A DNA stretch of 64,000 bases from Bacteroidia bacterium (GTDB lineage Bacteria > Bacteroidota > Bacteroidia > J057): positions 2,728,001-2,792,000 of the forward strand of contig JAWKNO010000002.1 of NCBI GenBank assembly GCA_041391665.1, read 5' to 3'. The notes beneath the pieces were generated by a model. The model did not search any database. It had not been told where the DNA came from and was given only the letters and a program-made list of their open reading frames with translations. Positions 44,635 through 53,702 of this stretch are shown one piece after another (the stretch's first letter is position 1; each line of letters starts with the position of its first letter). Position numbers and translations under genes: made by a program.

Positions 44635-45050
44635 CTCATAACAACGCCGGATGGCAGCGATGAACAGATGTCTGCCCTGTTCTACGTGAGTGGTCTGTGG
44701 GCCCACACGGGACAAAAAAGCAGCTTTATGTAGAGCTGTTACAAGGGGCAGTATTGGTAATGCGGATGCATGAAGATTCTGCCGCTTTTTTGTGCGCGCA
44801 TCGGCGCGCAACCATGTGGAAAAAAATAATATAGATGGCCCGATGGCTACAAACATATGACTCCTCCGGAGTCCAGACTACGTCTGAAGAAAAGAAACTG
44901 TAATCATTTGCCGTCAGGCAAGACCTACGGAAGTGGCCTTCGGCTCGGAGAAGTCAAATGTACCTGAGGCATCTTCGATTTGTAGCCGTCGGTCGCCGAA
45001 GGCTATAATCCTGTCACCGCTTCGCGGTTTCGCGCGAATAGCGCAAACCA
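44635..45050. other. Structured non-coding region after TR
   Basis: No gene is credible here. Visible structures: the 16-bp VR-complementary segment (44633-44648); a 13-bp inverted repeat with one mismatch, ACAAAAAAGCAGC at 44712-44724 and GCCGCTTTTTTGT at 44781-44793; and a GC stem TGCGCGC-ATCG-GCGCGCA (44793-44810). ACTCC/GGAGT and GACTACGTC palindromes lie around 44850-44880. The first ones could shape the 3' end of the TR RNA. Confidence 0.55.
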
Positions 45051-45053
45051 TCT

Positions 45054-45239
45054 ACCGGCGGCTGAGGTCACTCGAAGCCCCGGTCGCAAAAAACGCGCTG
45101 CGGCGCAGTTCCGGTGGGTTCGAGCCGAAGGTCCCATACAGGGGAGCCTCACCCACCGGTTTTGGGGCGCCTTTCGGCGCATCACTGACCGGCGGCTGAG
45201 GTTTTTCCTTAAAGGAATCTCCGACTCGAAGCCCCGGTC
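45054..45239. repeat. GC-rich two-hairpin repeat, cluster 4
   Basis: Module A at 45054-45084, module B at 45111-45159 with a 20-bp insertion in its loop, and module A again at 45187-45239 with a 20-bp insertion (TTCCTTAAAGGAA palindrome). Insertions in the loops with preserved arms suggest the stems are what is maintained. It marks the right edge of the DGR region. Confidence 0.8.
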
Positions 45240-45245
45240 GCAAAA

Positions 45246-45554
45246 AGCGCGCTGGGGTGCAAATCTTATGAAGTCAGATTTCAGAATTTTGAAGTATTGG
45301 AAGAATGCCGACGGCACACCCCCTCAAATGCCAATTCTTCGGAGTTTGATGATTCACCCCCTCACATTTCTATAATCATATCATCCCCTTAATGGGATCT
45401 TCGACCCTTCGGGATTCCTACCCAAGGCAGAATTTTCCCCAAAACCCCAAAGAGCAAAAAATGAACAACATGCTGACCGGGGTTGAGCGGAGTCAAAATC
45501 ATCGGATTAATTTGTCATTTGTAATTTCTATCTTCGCCAACCAAAAGGATACCT
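45246..45554. other. Intergenic stretch before the carotenoid genes
   Basis: No gene seen. It contains GGAATTCC-like and CCCCTTAATGGGATCTTCG repeats of low complexity, and a possible promoter for the glycosyltransferase: TATCTTCG at 45529-45536, with TTTG elements upstream at unsuitable spacing. AAGGA at 45544-45548 is the likely ribosome binding site of that gene. Confidence 0.4.
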
Positions 45555-46664
45555 ATGGTTTGGCTCGCTTGCCTGGTTTTGGGATTTCTCGTTGTGCGCG
45601 CACTCGTTGTGCTGGTCAATGTGATGACCCGACCCGTGATGAAGGCCACGCCTCCTGTGGGTATGGCGCTTCCGCGCATTTCTTTTCTTGTGCCGGCCCG
45701 CAATGAGGCGGCAAATCTGCCTAATCTCTTCGCTCAGGTCCGGGGACTCAATTATCCTGACTACGAACTCATTGTCCTGGACGACCACTCGGAAGACGAT
45801 ACCGCCGCGATTGTTGCCGATGAAGCGCGTACAGATCATCGGGTGAAACTGCTCTCCGGCAAAACGCTGCCGCCTGACTGGCTGGGCAAAAACTTTGCCT
45901 GCCACCAACTCGCGCAGGCTGCTTCCGGTGAGTATTTTTTGTTTCTCGATGCCGATATCGCCGAGCTTACCCCCGGCCTCGCACAACTGGCTCTGGCCGA
46001 AATGCAACAGCGGAAACTGGCGCTTCTTTCTATTTTTCCCGATCAGATTCTGGGTACTTTGGGCGAACGCCTGGTTGTGCCGCTGATGCACTATATTTTG
46101 CTTTCGCTCTTGCCGCTGTGGGCTATTTTCAGGTTTCGCTTTTCTTCTCTCGCTGCGGCCAACGGGCAGTTTATGTTCTTTGAGGCGGGTAGCTACAGGC
46201 AGTATTGCTGGCATGAAAAGGTAAGGGGTATCATCGTTGAGGATATCGCCATTATGCAGGAGGTGAAAAAAAACGGCCTGAAGGGTATGACTTTTGTCGC
46301 GAATGGCTGGATAAGGTGCCGGATGTATCGTAGCTTTGGCGAAGCAATGGCCGGTTTTAGCAAAAATATTCTGGCAGGTTTTGGAAACAGTATCGCCGGA
46401 CTGATAGTTTTTCTTTTTTTGGTTTATTTTGCCTGGGCCGGGTTAGTATTTTATTTGCCCGGGAAATTTTTGCTCGCAGGTTTATTGTTGATATTGTTGA
46501 TCCGTGCAGGAATTTCAGTTCTTGCCAAACAAAATATAGGCTTAAATCTTCTCCTTCACCCGCTTCAAATGATCATTCTGGTGATCATCAGCCTGGAGTC
46601 AGTGAAACGGAGGATTAGTGGAAAAAATGAATGGAAAGGTCGGAACGTAGCGAAAAACTTGTAA
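45555..46664 (+). CDS. Family 2 glycosyltransferase, probably carotenoid-specific (CruG/CruC-like)
   Basis: A 369-residue inner-membrane glycosyltransferase. An N-terminal TM helix is followed by the GT-A domain: SFLVPARNEAANLPNL, VLDDHSEDDT, the metal-binding FLFLDADIAEL, and ANGQFMFFEAGSY with EDIAIMQEVKKNG as acceptor/catalytic region. Two or three C-terminal TM helices follow. Overlap by 34 bp with a CruF-type hydratase gene suggests it glycosylates a hydroxylated carotenoid. Pairing of a GT2 gene with cruF is known for cyanobacterial and Bacteroidota carotenoid clusters. Confidence 0.75.
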   Translation: MVWLACLVLGFLVVRALVVLVNVMTRPVMKATPPVGMALPRISFLVPARNEAANLPNLFAQVRGLNYPDYELIVLDDHSEDDTAAIVADEARTDHRVKLLSGKTLPPDWLGKNFACHQLAQAASGEYFLFLDADIAELTPGLAQLALAEMQQRKLALLSIFPDQILGTLGERLVVPLMHYILLSLLPLWAIFRFRFSSLAAANGQFMFFEAGSYRQYCWHEKVRGIIVEDIAIMQEVKKNGLKGMTFVANGWIRCRMYRSFGEAMAGFSKNILAGFGNSIAGLIVFLFLVYFAWAGLVFYLPGKFLLAGLLLILLIRAGISVLAKQNIGLNLLLHPLQMIILVIISLESVKRRISGKNEWKGRNVAKNL

Positions 46665-47281
46665 TTGGATTTCTGGTAATCTTCCATTTTGTGGGGATTA
46701 TCGGCCTGCATCTGGATGAAACCCGTCCCTTGTTTCAAAGCCTGACACCGCTGAATCTCCTGCTGACAGTGGGGGTTCTGGCCTGGTTTCACCGCAGTTG
46801 GACAATGAAATTTGGCATGTTTGTCTTTTTCATTTTCTGGGCAGGTTATCTCGTGGAGGTTGCCGGTGTATTTACAGGCGCCATTTTTGGCTCTTACAAC
46901 TATGGCAATGCATTTGGAATTAAAATAGCTGCTGTACCGCCGCTGATTGGGATAAACTGGGTCATGCTGGTCTATATCACAGGAATCATTTCTCAGGGAA
47001 TGGCCAAAAATATCTGGGTAAGAGTAACGATCGGTGCGGCATTGCTGGTACTGCTTGATTTTCTGATCGAACCCATGGCAATGACCCACGATTTCTGGTC
47101 ATGGCGCGACAATCGTATTCCTGCGCAAAATTATTTCGCATGGTTTCTCATCGGCTGGGTCATGCAGTATGGATTTCACAGCCTGACAGAGGAAAAATCC
47201 AATCCGCTGGCTTTGCCGGTTTATCTGATACAAATTATATTTTTTGCTACTTTTATGGTCGTCAGGCTGGGTGTTTCCTAA
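46631..47281 (+). CDS. cruF: CruF-type carotenoid 1',2'-hydratase
   Basis: A 216-residue polytopic membrane protein with about six TM helices. Landmarks of the carotenoid biosynthesis family are VEVAGVFTGAIFGSYNYGNAFG, VPPLIGINWVML, and DFLIEPMAMTHDFWSW with its acidic/Trp cluster. CruF adds water to the psi end of gamma-carotene-like substrates, giving a hydroxyl group the preceding glycosyltransferase can use. Other carotenoid genes are not in the window. Confidence 0.78.
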   Translation: MERSERSEKLVIGFLVIFHFVGIIGLHLDETRPLFQSLTPLNLLLTVGVLAWFHRSWTMKFGMFVFFIFWAGYLVEVAGVFTGAIFGSYNYGNAFGIKIAAVPPLIGINWVMLVYITGIISQGMAKNIWVRVTIGAALLVLLDFLIEPMAMTHDFWSWRDNRIPAQNYFAWFLIGWVMQYGFHSLTEEKSNPLALPVYLIQIIFFATFMVVRLGVS

Positions 47282-47291
47282 AAATTGAATA

Positions 47292-47876
47292 ATGAAAAAA
47301 ATCCTTTTTCTTTTTGTCTTATCAATATGGTTTTTCAATTCAGAGGCCCAGAATCTGGGCGGTGGATTGTCTCTGGGGTTTAATGCCAGCCAGGTAGACG
47401 GCGATAATTTCCGCGGGTTTAATAAGGCGGGTTTCAGCGTCGGCGGATTCGTTACCTATCCCCTCAACGACAGGTTTTCCCTTCAGCCCGAAATATTGAT
47501 CGAACAATTGGGCAGCGCCAACCAGCAGCAACTGATTGTACAAACTACCTATTTCGATGTACCCGTACTGCTAAGTGCAACCGTGCCGATCGAACTGGGC
47601 GAGACTACACAGGAAATACAAGTTGTGGCCGGACCGGTTATTGGCGTATTGTTAGGCGCCCGGGATTTTAACTTTGATATTACCAATCAAATAAAAAAGG
47701 TGGATTACCGGGCTACAGCGGGCATTGCTTACCGCCTGGGAAGGGCAAGCCTGGGTATCCGTTATGGTTATTCTCTCAGTACGTTTGCCAAAGGAACCTC
47801 AAATGTCGGGCTGTTTCTTACAGGCCCCTATCACCATTACGTCAATTTTTCCCTTCATTACATAATTAAGGAATAG
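47292..47876 (+). CDS. PorT-family outer-membrane beta-barrel protein
   Basis: A 194-residue protein with signal peptide (ILFLFVLSIWFFNSEAQ). The mature part resembles small 8-strand barrels: LGGGLSLGFNASQVDGDNFRGFNKAGFSVG is the typical opening of Bacteroidota porin-family/PorT-like proteins, and it ends in alternating aromatic strands (YHHYVNFSLHYIIKE). It lies 10 bp after cruF and may be co-transcribed, without obvious functional link. Confidence 0.8.
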   Translation: MKKILFLFVLSIWFFNSEAQNLGGGLSLGFNASQVDGDNFRGFNKAGFSVGGFVTYPLNDRFSLQPEILIEQLGSANQQQLIVQTTYFDVPVLLSATVPIELGETTQEIQVVAGPVIGVLLGARDFNFDITNQIKKVDYRATAGIAYRLGRASLGIRYGYSLSTFAKGTSNVGLFLTGPYHHYVNFSLHYIIKE

Positions 47877-48273
47877 AGGAATTGACCCACACCCGGTGAC
47901 TGGCAAAATACCCTTCTCCACGAAAGATGAATACGTATTCACCTGATTTCCATCTGTTTACAGGAACCTGAAAGATTTCCGGCAAGGTATTTTGTGTCAG
48001 TACCCTGATGCCCGCAATTTGTTTGTCAGGCGTAAGAATGATGAGTTCGACGGTCTTGCGGGTGTGGTAGGAAAAATTAAATAATTCCTTCGCATGGAAA
48101 AACTGAGCGGAGTTTTCACCTGTGGATCGCGGAATCGCACGCTGGAAAAGGCCCGATTCAGGTTGCCGTTCATTTTCCGGCTGAAGAATATGAATAACCA
48201 CTTCCGGAAACCCCTCAGCCAAAGCCATTGATACAGAAAGAAAACAGCTAAGTAAGAGTATGATTCGTTTCAT
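47866..48273 (-). CDS. Exported protein with Ig-like/T9SS-tail-like fold, function unknown
   Basis: A 135-residue secreted protein with signal peptide ending MALAEG. The second half (VELIILTPDKQIAGIRVL ... WKSGEYVFIFRGEG) resembles the beta-sandwich of T9SS sorting domains but lacks the usual PNP opening and final basic strand. It may be a free-standing relative. Its 3' end overlaps the convergent barrel gene by 11 bp. Confidence 0.6.
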   Translation of the reverse strand: MKRIILLLSCFLSVSMALAEGFPEVVIHILQPENERQPESGLFQRAIPRSTGENSAQFFHAKELFNFSYHTRKTVELIILTPDKQIAGIRVLTQNTLPEIFQVPVNRWKSGEYVFIFRGEGYFASHRVWVNSSIP

Positions 48274-48411
48274 TCAATATTTTTATGCTTGAAAAATAGT
48301 AACAGATGAAATAAAAATCCTGTTCCTTTCCACTCGTTTATTACAAGGAATCAGCCAGCGTTTTATAAATTGCAGTTGCTTTCGTTAATTTGAAGCTAGA
48401 TTGAAGAGATT

Positions 48412-48927
48412 ATGACCTTACGTGTGTTTGTTACCGGGGGAACGTTTGACAAGGACTACGACTATCTGACCGGAGAGCTATTTTTTCGGGAGACCCAATT
48501 GCCTGAGATGCTTCGGCTTGGACGTTGTACCATTGATGTAAACCTGCGTACCCTGATGATGATCGACAGTCTGGAGATGACAGAGGAAGACCGGGAATTG
48601 ATCGTCAGAAATTGCCGCTCATGCCCCGAAGACCGGGTGGTAATCACTCACGGTACAGATACGATGGTAAAAACTGCAAAGAAAATTGCCGCAAGTAATA
48701 TTGAAGGAAAAACTGTTGTGCTAACCGGTGCGATGGTTCCCTATAAGTTTGGAAGTTCTGATGGATTTTTTAATCTCGGCAGCGCCCTGGCTTTTGCCCA
48801 GACACTTCCTCCCGGTGTATATGTAGTGATGAATGGCCGATACTTTGATTGGGATAATGTGCGAAAAAACCGCCAGACAGGATTTTTTGAAGAATTAAAA
48901 CCGGAAAACAGATCAGGAGAGGAATAA
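48412..48927 (+). CDS. Asparaginase-family protein, N-terminal domain only
   Basis: A 171-residue protein with the asparaginase N-terminal domain: VFVTGGTFDKDYDYLTG (nucleophile-loop Thr), VVITHGTDTMVKTAK with the second catalytic Thr-Asp, and VVLTGAMVPYKFGSSDG. Full asparaginases have about 330 residues with a second domain contributing to the active site; it is absent here and the stop is clean. Short asparaginase-domain proteins of this length are a recognised group, so truncation is ancestral. Activity is uncertain. Confidence 0.8.
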   Translation: MTLRVFVTGGTFDKDYDYLTGELFFRETQLPEMLRLGRCTIDVNLRTLMMIDSLEMTEEDRELIVRNCRSCPEDRVVITHGTDTMVKTAKKIAASNIEGKTVVLTGAMVPYKFGSSDGFFNLGSALAFAQTLPPGVYVVMNGRYFDWDNVRKNRQTGFFEELKPENRSGEE

Positions 48928-48945
48928 GATTGGTGCTGAAAAAAA

Positions 48946-50163
48946 TCAATCAAATCTGATTGCCTGAAGCGGGGTGATCCGGTTGATAATTGTAGTGGGG
49001 ATCAGCATGGCGATTGTACAGATGCCGATGACGGCAAGATTTACCCCGATAAACCGCATCCAGACCCAGGCAACAGGCACAGTTTCAATGAAGTAATCTT
49101 CCTGACTAAGTCTGAACCAGCCAAAACTATCCTGTAATCCAATAAGCCCAAGTCCCAGTATATTGCCGATAACGACACCGATAGTTACCAGAAAAAGCGC
49201 ATTCCAGATAAACATTCGCCTTACACGAAAAGCGGGAAGCCCGATCGCTTTGAGGATACCCACCATCCGGGTGCGCTCAATGATCACAATCAGCATGACG
49301 GAAGTCATATTGATAATGGCAACCACGACCATGAGAATGAGGATAAACCACACATTCTGATGCTGTAATTCCAGCCAGTCAAAAATCTCCCGATACAGAT
49401 AGGTAATCGGTTCGGCGCCAAATTGAAACGGCGTCATTTCATTAATCTGCAACGTCGCCTCCTCGATGACATCAAGTGAATTAAGGTTTACCTCAAATCC
49501 CGAAACCTGATCTTCCTGCCAGTGCCAGATTTTTTGCAGCAGGCGCATATCGCAGATCATGATATTGTTGTCAAATTCTTCCATTCCCGTTTCGTAAATC
49601 CCCGCAACTTCCACTTGTCTCCGGCGGGGTGGGGGAGGAAGAAACATGAGCCGCGCTTTGTCTCCTACTTTGAGGTCAAGATTGCGCGCCTGTTTGCGGG
49701 AGACGAGGATTTGTAAAGACTCTTCCGACCCGGTGAGATCGGGAATTTGTCCTTCTTTCAGCACGGTGCTGAAAAAATGCCAGTCATAGGTACTGTCCAC
49801 TCCTTTGAGCAATACACCGTCCCATCCGGCGTCTGATTTAAAAAGTCCTGTGCGGTACACATAGGGAGAAACCGATACGACATAAGGTAATGCCCTGACG
49901 GAGTCAATCGCCGGTTCCTGTTTGGGCAGAGGAAGAATTTCCGTGTCTTCTTCGTGATAATAATTTCCTATTTGGATATGGGAGCCAAACCCAACCACCT
50001 TTTTTTGAATTTCTGTCTGAAAGCCCTGAACGACTGACAGCGAAATTTCCATGGTCGCCACTGCCAGCGCAATGCTGATGACAGATAGCCGTACCACTAA
50101 GCCGGAAGCTGCCCGCTCGGTTTGGAAAGTGATCCTTTTTGCAAAAAAATATTCGAAATTCAA
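48946..50163 (-). CDS. FtsX-type ABC permease, LolC/LolE-like (second copy)
   Basis: A 405-residue permease with the same layout as 16384-17607: N-terminal FEYFFAKRITFQTERAASG, TM1, a large periplasmic domain, and three C-terminal helices with VIIERTRMVGILKAIGLPAFR. As in the first copy there is no adjacent ATPase gene. The two may form a heterodimeric LolCE-like complex, each encoded separately. The start is divergent from the NamZ gene (72 bp between). Confidence 0.85.
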   Translation of the reverse strand: MNFEYFFAKRITFQTERAASGLVVRLSVISIALAVATMEISLSVVQGFQTEIQKKVVGFGSHIQIGNYYHEEDTEILPLPKQEPAIDSVRALPYVVSVSPYVYRTGLFKSDAGWDGVLLKGVDSTYDWHFFSTVLKEGQIPDLTGSEESLQILVSRKQARNLDLKVGDKARLMFLPPPPRRRQVEVAGIYETGMEEFDNNIMICDMRLLQKIWHWQEDQVSGFEVNLNSLDVIEEATLQINEMTPFQFGAEPITYLYREIFDWLELQHQNVWFILILMVVVAIINMTSVMLIVIIERTRMVGILKAIGLPAFRVRRMFIWNALFLVTIGVVIGNILGLGLIGLQDSFGWFRLSQEDYFIETVPVAWVWMRFIGVNLAVIGICTIAMLIPTTIINRITPLQAIRFD

Positions 50164-50235
50164 GGCAGTTCTGGTTGAAGGCTTTGTTTGTATCCTACGT
50201 AAAGATTTTCTTATTTGGGCAAATATATCAAAAAT

Positions 50236-51567
50236 ATGCGCGAGTTTGCTACCTTCCTTTTTGCTGTTTTTTTAGTTGCCTGCGGAAGTACCGAAAAGCA
50301 CACCGGACAAGCCGGTTTTATTTCAGATTCCTTGTCTTCATTGGATGAAAATATGCCCATTGAAACTTCTCATAAACGCGGTATGCGGGTGATTACCGGC
50401 CCTGAAAAACTAGTTGTTGAAAACCTTTCCCTGCTTCAAGACAAACGTGTCGGGATTGTAGGAAACCATACTTCACTTGTATTTGGTGGAACCCACCTGG
50501 TAGATACACTGGTTTCACTGGGTGTAAGGGTAAAAGCGGTTTTTGCTCCGGAGCATGGTTTTCGCGGCACTGCCGACGCGGGCGAACATGTAGCCAATGG
50601 CATTGATTCCAAAACGGGCCTTCCACTGATTTCCCTCTACGGAACCAACCGAAAACCCACCGAAAGCCAGATGAAAGATCTGGATGTGGTGATTTTTGAT
50701 ATTCAGGATATTGGTTCCCGCCACTACACCTATATCGGGACCATGACGTATGTGATGCAGGCATGCGCCGAACATGGCACGCCCATCATTGTCCTCGATC
50801 GCCCCAACCCCAACGGGTGGTATGTCGATGGTCCGGTCTTGGAAAAGGGCAATGAATCCTTTATTGGTATGCACCAGATACCCATTGTGCACGGGATGAC
50901 GATTGGTGAATATGCCCAGATGGTCAACGAAGAAGGCTGGCTGGGCAATGGACTCATTGCAGATCTGACGGTCATCCCCTGTGAAGGTTATGACCATGCT
51001 ATGACCTGGGAAGAAACCCAGCTGCCCTGGGTTGCGCCATCACCCAATATTGGTACCGAATACGCCGCCTACCTCTATCCGGCCATTTGCTGGTTTGAAC
51101 CCACTCCGGTAAGTCTGGGCCGCGGTACAGAAGACGCATTCACCATTGTGGGCGCTCCCTGGTATCAGGCAACTGCCGCAGCCCGAACCACCGAGTCAGG
51201 GTTAGACTATTACGGCCTGGAAATGAAGCCCTATTCGTTTACCCCCATATCTCTGCCAGGCAAATCCAAAGAGCCGCCCTTTCAGGATCAGCTTTGCCAG
51301 GGATTGGCTTTCCAAAACCGGGTGGATGGCAAATCGCTGTACCTGGCCGGAATCCTGCTTTTAACCGATTTTTATCAGCAGCACAAAGCCGCCAAACCAG
51401 GAGAAACCTTCTTCCAAAAAGGATTTAACAAATGGCCGGGAAGCAAAACCCTGCAGACTCAGATTGAATCGGGCCTTTCACCAGAAGCTATATATGAATC
51501 ATGGCAGAAGAAAGTGACCGCATTCAAGGAAATCCGGAAGAAATACTTACTGTACCCGGATAGGTGA
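50236..51567 (+). CDS. namZ: NamZ-type exo-beta-N-acetylmuramidase (DUF1343), lipoprotein
   Basis: A 443-residue enzyme from MREFATFLFAVFLVACGS; the lipobox LVAC gives a lipoprotein. The DUF1343 domain covers almost all the rest: LVVENLSLLQDKRVGIVGNHTS, FAPEHGFRGTADAGEHV (His/Glu active-site cluster), VVIFDIQDIGSRHYTYI and RPNPNGWYVDGPVLE. Characterised members remove terminal MurNAc from peptidoglycan fragments, so the role is cell-wall recycling. The frame runs 7 codons further up, but that part has no signal. Confidence 0.85.
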   Translation: MREFATFLFAVFLVACGSTEKHTGQAGFISDSLSSLDENMPIETSHKRGMRVITGPEKLVVENLSLLQDKRVGIVGNHTSLVFGGTHLVDTLVSLGVRVKAVFAPEHGFRGTADAGEHVANGIDSKTGLPLISLYGTNRKPTESQMKDLDVVIFDIQDIGSRHYTYIGTMTYVMQACAEHGTPIIVLDRPNPNGWYVDGPVLEKGNESFIGMHQIPIVHGMTIGEYAQMVNEEGWLGNGLIADLTVIPCEGYDHAMTWEETQLPWVAPSPNIGTEYAAYLYPAICWFEPTPVSLGRGTEDAFTIVGAPWYQATAAARTTESGLDYYGLEMKPYSFTPISLPGKSKEPPFQDQLCQGLAFQNRVDGKSLYLAGILLLTDFYQQHKAAKPGETFFQKGFNKWPGSKTLQTQIESGLSPEAIYESWQKKVTAFKEIRKKYLLYPDR

Positions 51568-51583
51568 TTTCCCCAAAAATACC

Positions 51584-51591
51584 TATCTTTG
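51584..51591 (+). promoter_or_regulatory. Bacteroidota -7 promoter element of the glycosyltransferase gene
   Basis: TATCTTTG matches TAnnTTTG exactly and lies 17 bp before the start codon. No convincing TTTG is found 19-20 bp upstream, so only the -7 box is supported. Confidence 0.45.
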
Positions 51592-51608
51592 CCCCTTAAT
51601 TTAAAGGG

Positions 51609-52547
51609 ATGGACATATCGATTGTAGTGCCTTTATATAATGAAGCGGAGTCTCTTCCTCATCTGTTGGAATGGATCAGCCGGGTCATGAAGGAGCATCA
51701 GTTTTCTTATGAAGTGGTACTCGTGGACGATGGAAGCAAAGATAGTTCCTGGGAAGTATTGCTATCACTTTCTCGTCAATATCCTGAGGTGAAAGGCATC
51801 CGCTTTCAGCGTAATTACGGAAAATCGGCGGCTTTACACACCGGCTTCCAGGCTGCTGAAGGTTCTGTCGTCATCACCATGGATGCAGATTTACAGGATA
51901 GCCCGGATGAAATTCCGGAACTTTACCGCATGATCCATGAGGATGGGTATGACCTCGTCTCGGGATGGAAGAAAAAACGGCATGATCCACTTTCAAAGAG
52001 ATTGCCTTCCAAATTTTTTAACTTTGTCGTCAGGATCGTGGCTGGTATTCCCAATCTTCACGATTTTAACTGTGGCCTGAAATCCTACCGCAAAGAAGTA
52101 GTAAAGAATATTGAAGTGTACGGCGAAATGCACCGCTATATTCCGATGATTGCCAAATGGGCAGGATTTAAGAAAATCGGAGAAAAAGAAGTCGAACACC
52201 GCAAGCGCGAATATGGTATCAGTAAATTTGGCGTGAGCCGGTTGATTACAGGTTTTCTCGATCTGGTATCCATTGTGTTTACCAATAAATACATGAAAAA
52301 ACCCATGCACTTTTTCGGCACATGGGGGGTGTTTTTTTCATTTATAGGTGGTCTTGATCTGATCTATCTCGCCGTAATTAAATTGGGGTTGGGAGAAGGA
52401 CTTGGGCAGCGAATTCCTGCAATGATGTTTGGTGTAGTAATGTTATTGCTGGGTTTTATGCTGTTTAGCACAGGTCTGCTGGCAGAGCTGATCAGCCGGA
52501 ACTCTCTGTATAAAAATCAATACAAGATCGCTGAAAGAGTCGGATAA
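51609..52547 (+). CDS. Membrane glycosyltransferase family 2 (dolichol/undecaprenyl-phosphate sugar synthase-like)
   Basis: A 312-residue enzyme with the GT-A domain (ISIVVPLYNEAESLPHLLEW, VVLVDDGSKDSSWEVL, and VITMDADLQDSPDEIPEL with the DxD metal site) and two C-terminal TM helices (FFGTWGVFFSFIGGLDLIYL; MMFGVVMLLLGFMLFSTGL). This is the DPM1/ArnC/GtrB class, transferring a sugar from a nucleotide donor to a polyprenyl phosphate. It lies 10 bp before the epimerase gene; both probably serve surface glycan synthesis. Confidence 0.88.
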   Translation: MDISIVVPLYNEAESLPHLLEWISRVMKEHQFSYEVVLVDDGSKDSSWEVLLSLSRQYPEVKGIRFQRNYGKSAALHTGFQAAEGSVVITMDADLQDSPDEIPELYRMIHEDGYDLVSGWKKKRHDPLSKRLPSKFFNFVVRIVAGIPNLHDFNCGLKSYRKEVVKNIEVYGEMHRYIPMIAKWAGFKKIGEKEVEHRKREYGISKFGVSRLITGFLDLVSIVFTNKYMKKPMHFFGTWGVFFSFIGGLDLIYLAVIKLGLGEGLGQRIPAMMFGVVMLLLGFMLFSTGLLAELISRNSLYKNQYKIAERVG

Positions 52548-52557
52548 AAATACTTAT

Positions 52558-53628
52558 ATGAAATATCACTTAATCTCAGGCGGATGCGGATTTGTGGGCC
52601 GCAACATGGCAAAAAAACTCCTCAAAACTACCACAGACCGGGTAATTATTGTGGACGATCTTTCGGTGGGAATGGCGCCGGGAGAATGGCCGATTGCGGA
52701 AGGAAAGTTTTTGGGGGGTGTCGCTCAAAAAATTGTGGGCGAAATGGAGTTCTGGGGAGAAGATGAGCGCCTGTTGTTTTGGCGGGGTGATTTCCGGACA
52801 TTTCTGAGAAATATGATGGGCGATCCCCGTTGGCTGGCAAAAGCCTACGGCTTGACCGATTTTGAAAAATTTTCAGACGCCTTTCACTTCGCCGCCATCG
52901 TGGGCGGGAGAGCGAAGATCGATGGTGACCCGATGATGGTGGCTCTCGATCTGTCGATCGACGCGGAGTTTTTCTACTGGGCGGTGCGCCACAAACCCGA
53001 CCGGGTGATGTTTCCCAGCAGCAGCGCTGCCTATCCGGTCAACCTTCAGGCTGAAGAAGGATTTATCGCCCTCAGCGAATCTGATATCGACTTCGTCGGT
53101 GGCAACCTCGGCCAGCCCGATATGACCTACGGCTGGTCCAAGCTTACCGGCGAATATCTGGCCCGTATTGCCGCTCAGTACTATAATCTTTCCGTTGCCT
53201 GCGTCAGGCCTTTCTCCGGTTATGGCGAAGATCAGGATCTGACTTATCCCATTCCGGCGATTGCTGCCCGTGCAGCCAGAAAAGAAGACCCTTTTGAAGT
53301 ATGGGGCACCGGCAAACAGGGACGCGACTTTGTGCACATCGATGATTGTATCGACTGCATACTGTTTGCCCTCGATCATATTCACGACGGAAGAGCAATC
53401 AATATCGGCTCCGGAAAAATTACCAGCTTCCTCGAAATCATTGACCTTTTCGCTGAGTTTGCTGGATACAAACCTACCGTAAAACAATTGCTCGATAAGC
53501 CTGTGGGTGTACACGCCCGACACGCCAATATGGATTATGTTTTTAACGAGCTGGGCTGGAGACCTAAAATTTCGCTTCGTGAAGGGATGCGCCGTGTGTA
53601 TGACGCTGCTGTGAGAAATATCGGTTAG
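52558..53628 (+). CDS. NAD-dependent epimerase/dehydratase (extended SDR)
   Basis: A 356-residue sugar-nucleotide enzyme. Cofactor motif ISGGCGFVGRNMAKKL, acidic residue VDDLSVG, catalytic Ser/Tyr/Lys in PSSSAAYPV and YGWSKLTGEYLARI, and GTGKQGRDFVHIDDCIDCI for the nucleotide-sugar side. It has an inserted segment (about residues 40-105) compared with GalE. It is probably an epimerase or dehydratase for the glycan made with the preceding glycosyltransferase. Exact substrate unknown. Confidence 0.85.
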   Translation: MKYHLISGGCGFVGRNMAKKLLKTTTDRVIIVDDLSVGMAPGEWPIAEGKFLGGVAQKIVGEMEFWGEDERLLFWRGDFRTFLRNMMGDPRWLAKAYGLTDFEKFSDAFHFAAIVGGRAKIDGDPMMVALDLSIDAEFFYWAVRHKPDRVMFPSSSAAYPVNLQAEEGFIALSESDIDFVGGNLGQPDMTYGWSKLTGEYLARIAAQYYNLSVACVRPFSGYGEDQDLTYPIPAIAARAARKEDPFEVWGTGKQGRDFVHIDDCIDCILFALDHIHDGRAINIGSGKITSFLEIIDLFAEFAGYKPTVKQLLDKPVGVHARHANMDYVFNELGWRPKISLREGMRRVYDAAVRNIG

Positions 53629-53702
53629 TACCAAAAAGTGAAAGCTACAATCAGAAAAAAATTGTACCTTTCCATAGTCCATTGGTACGTGAACTGTTTT
53701 TC

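Noticed and set aside
44524..44733. 69-codon frame through the template repeat
   Set aside because: It starts at a TTG and simply reads the TR in the target frame; the sequence is explained as template RNA, not as a protein.
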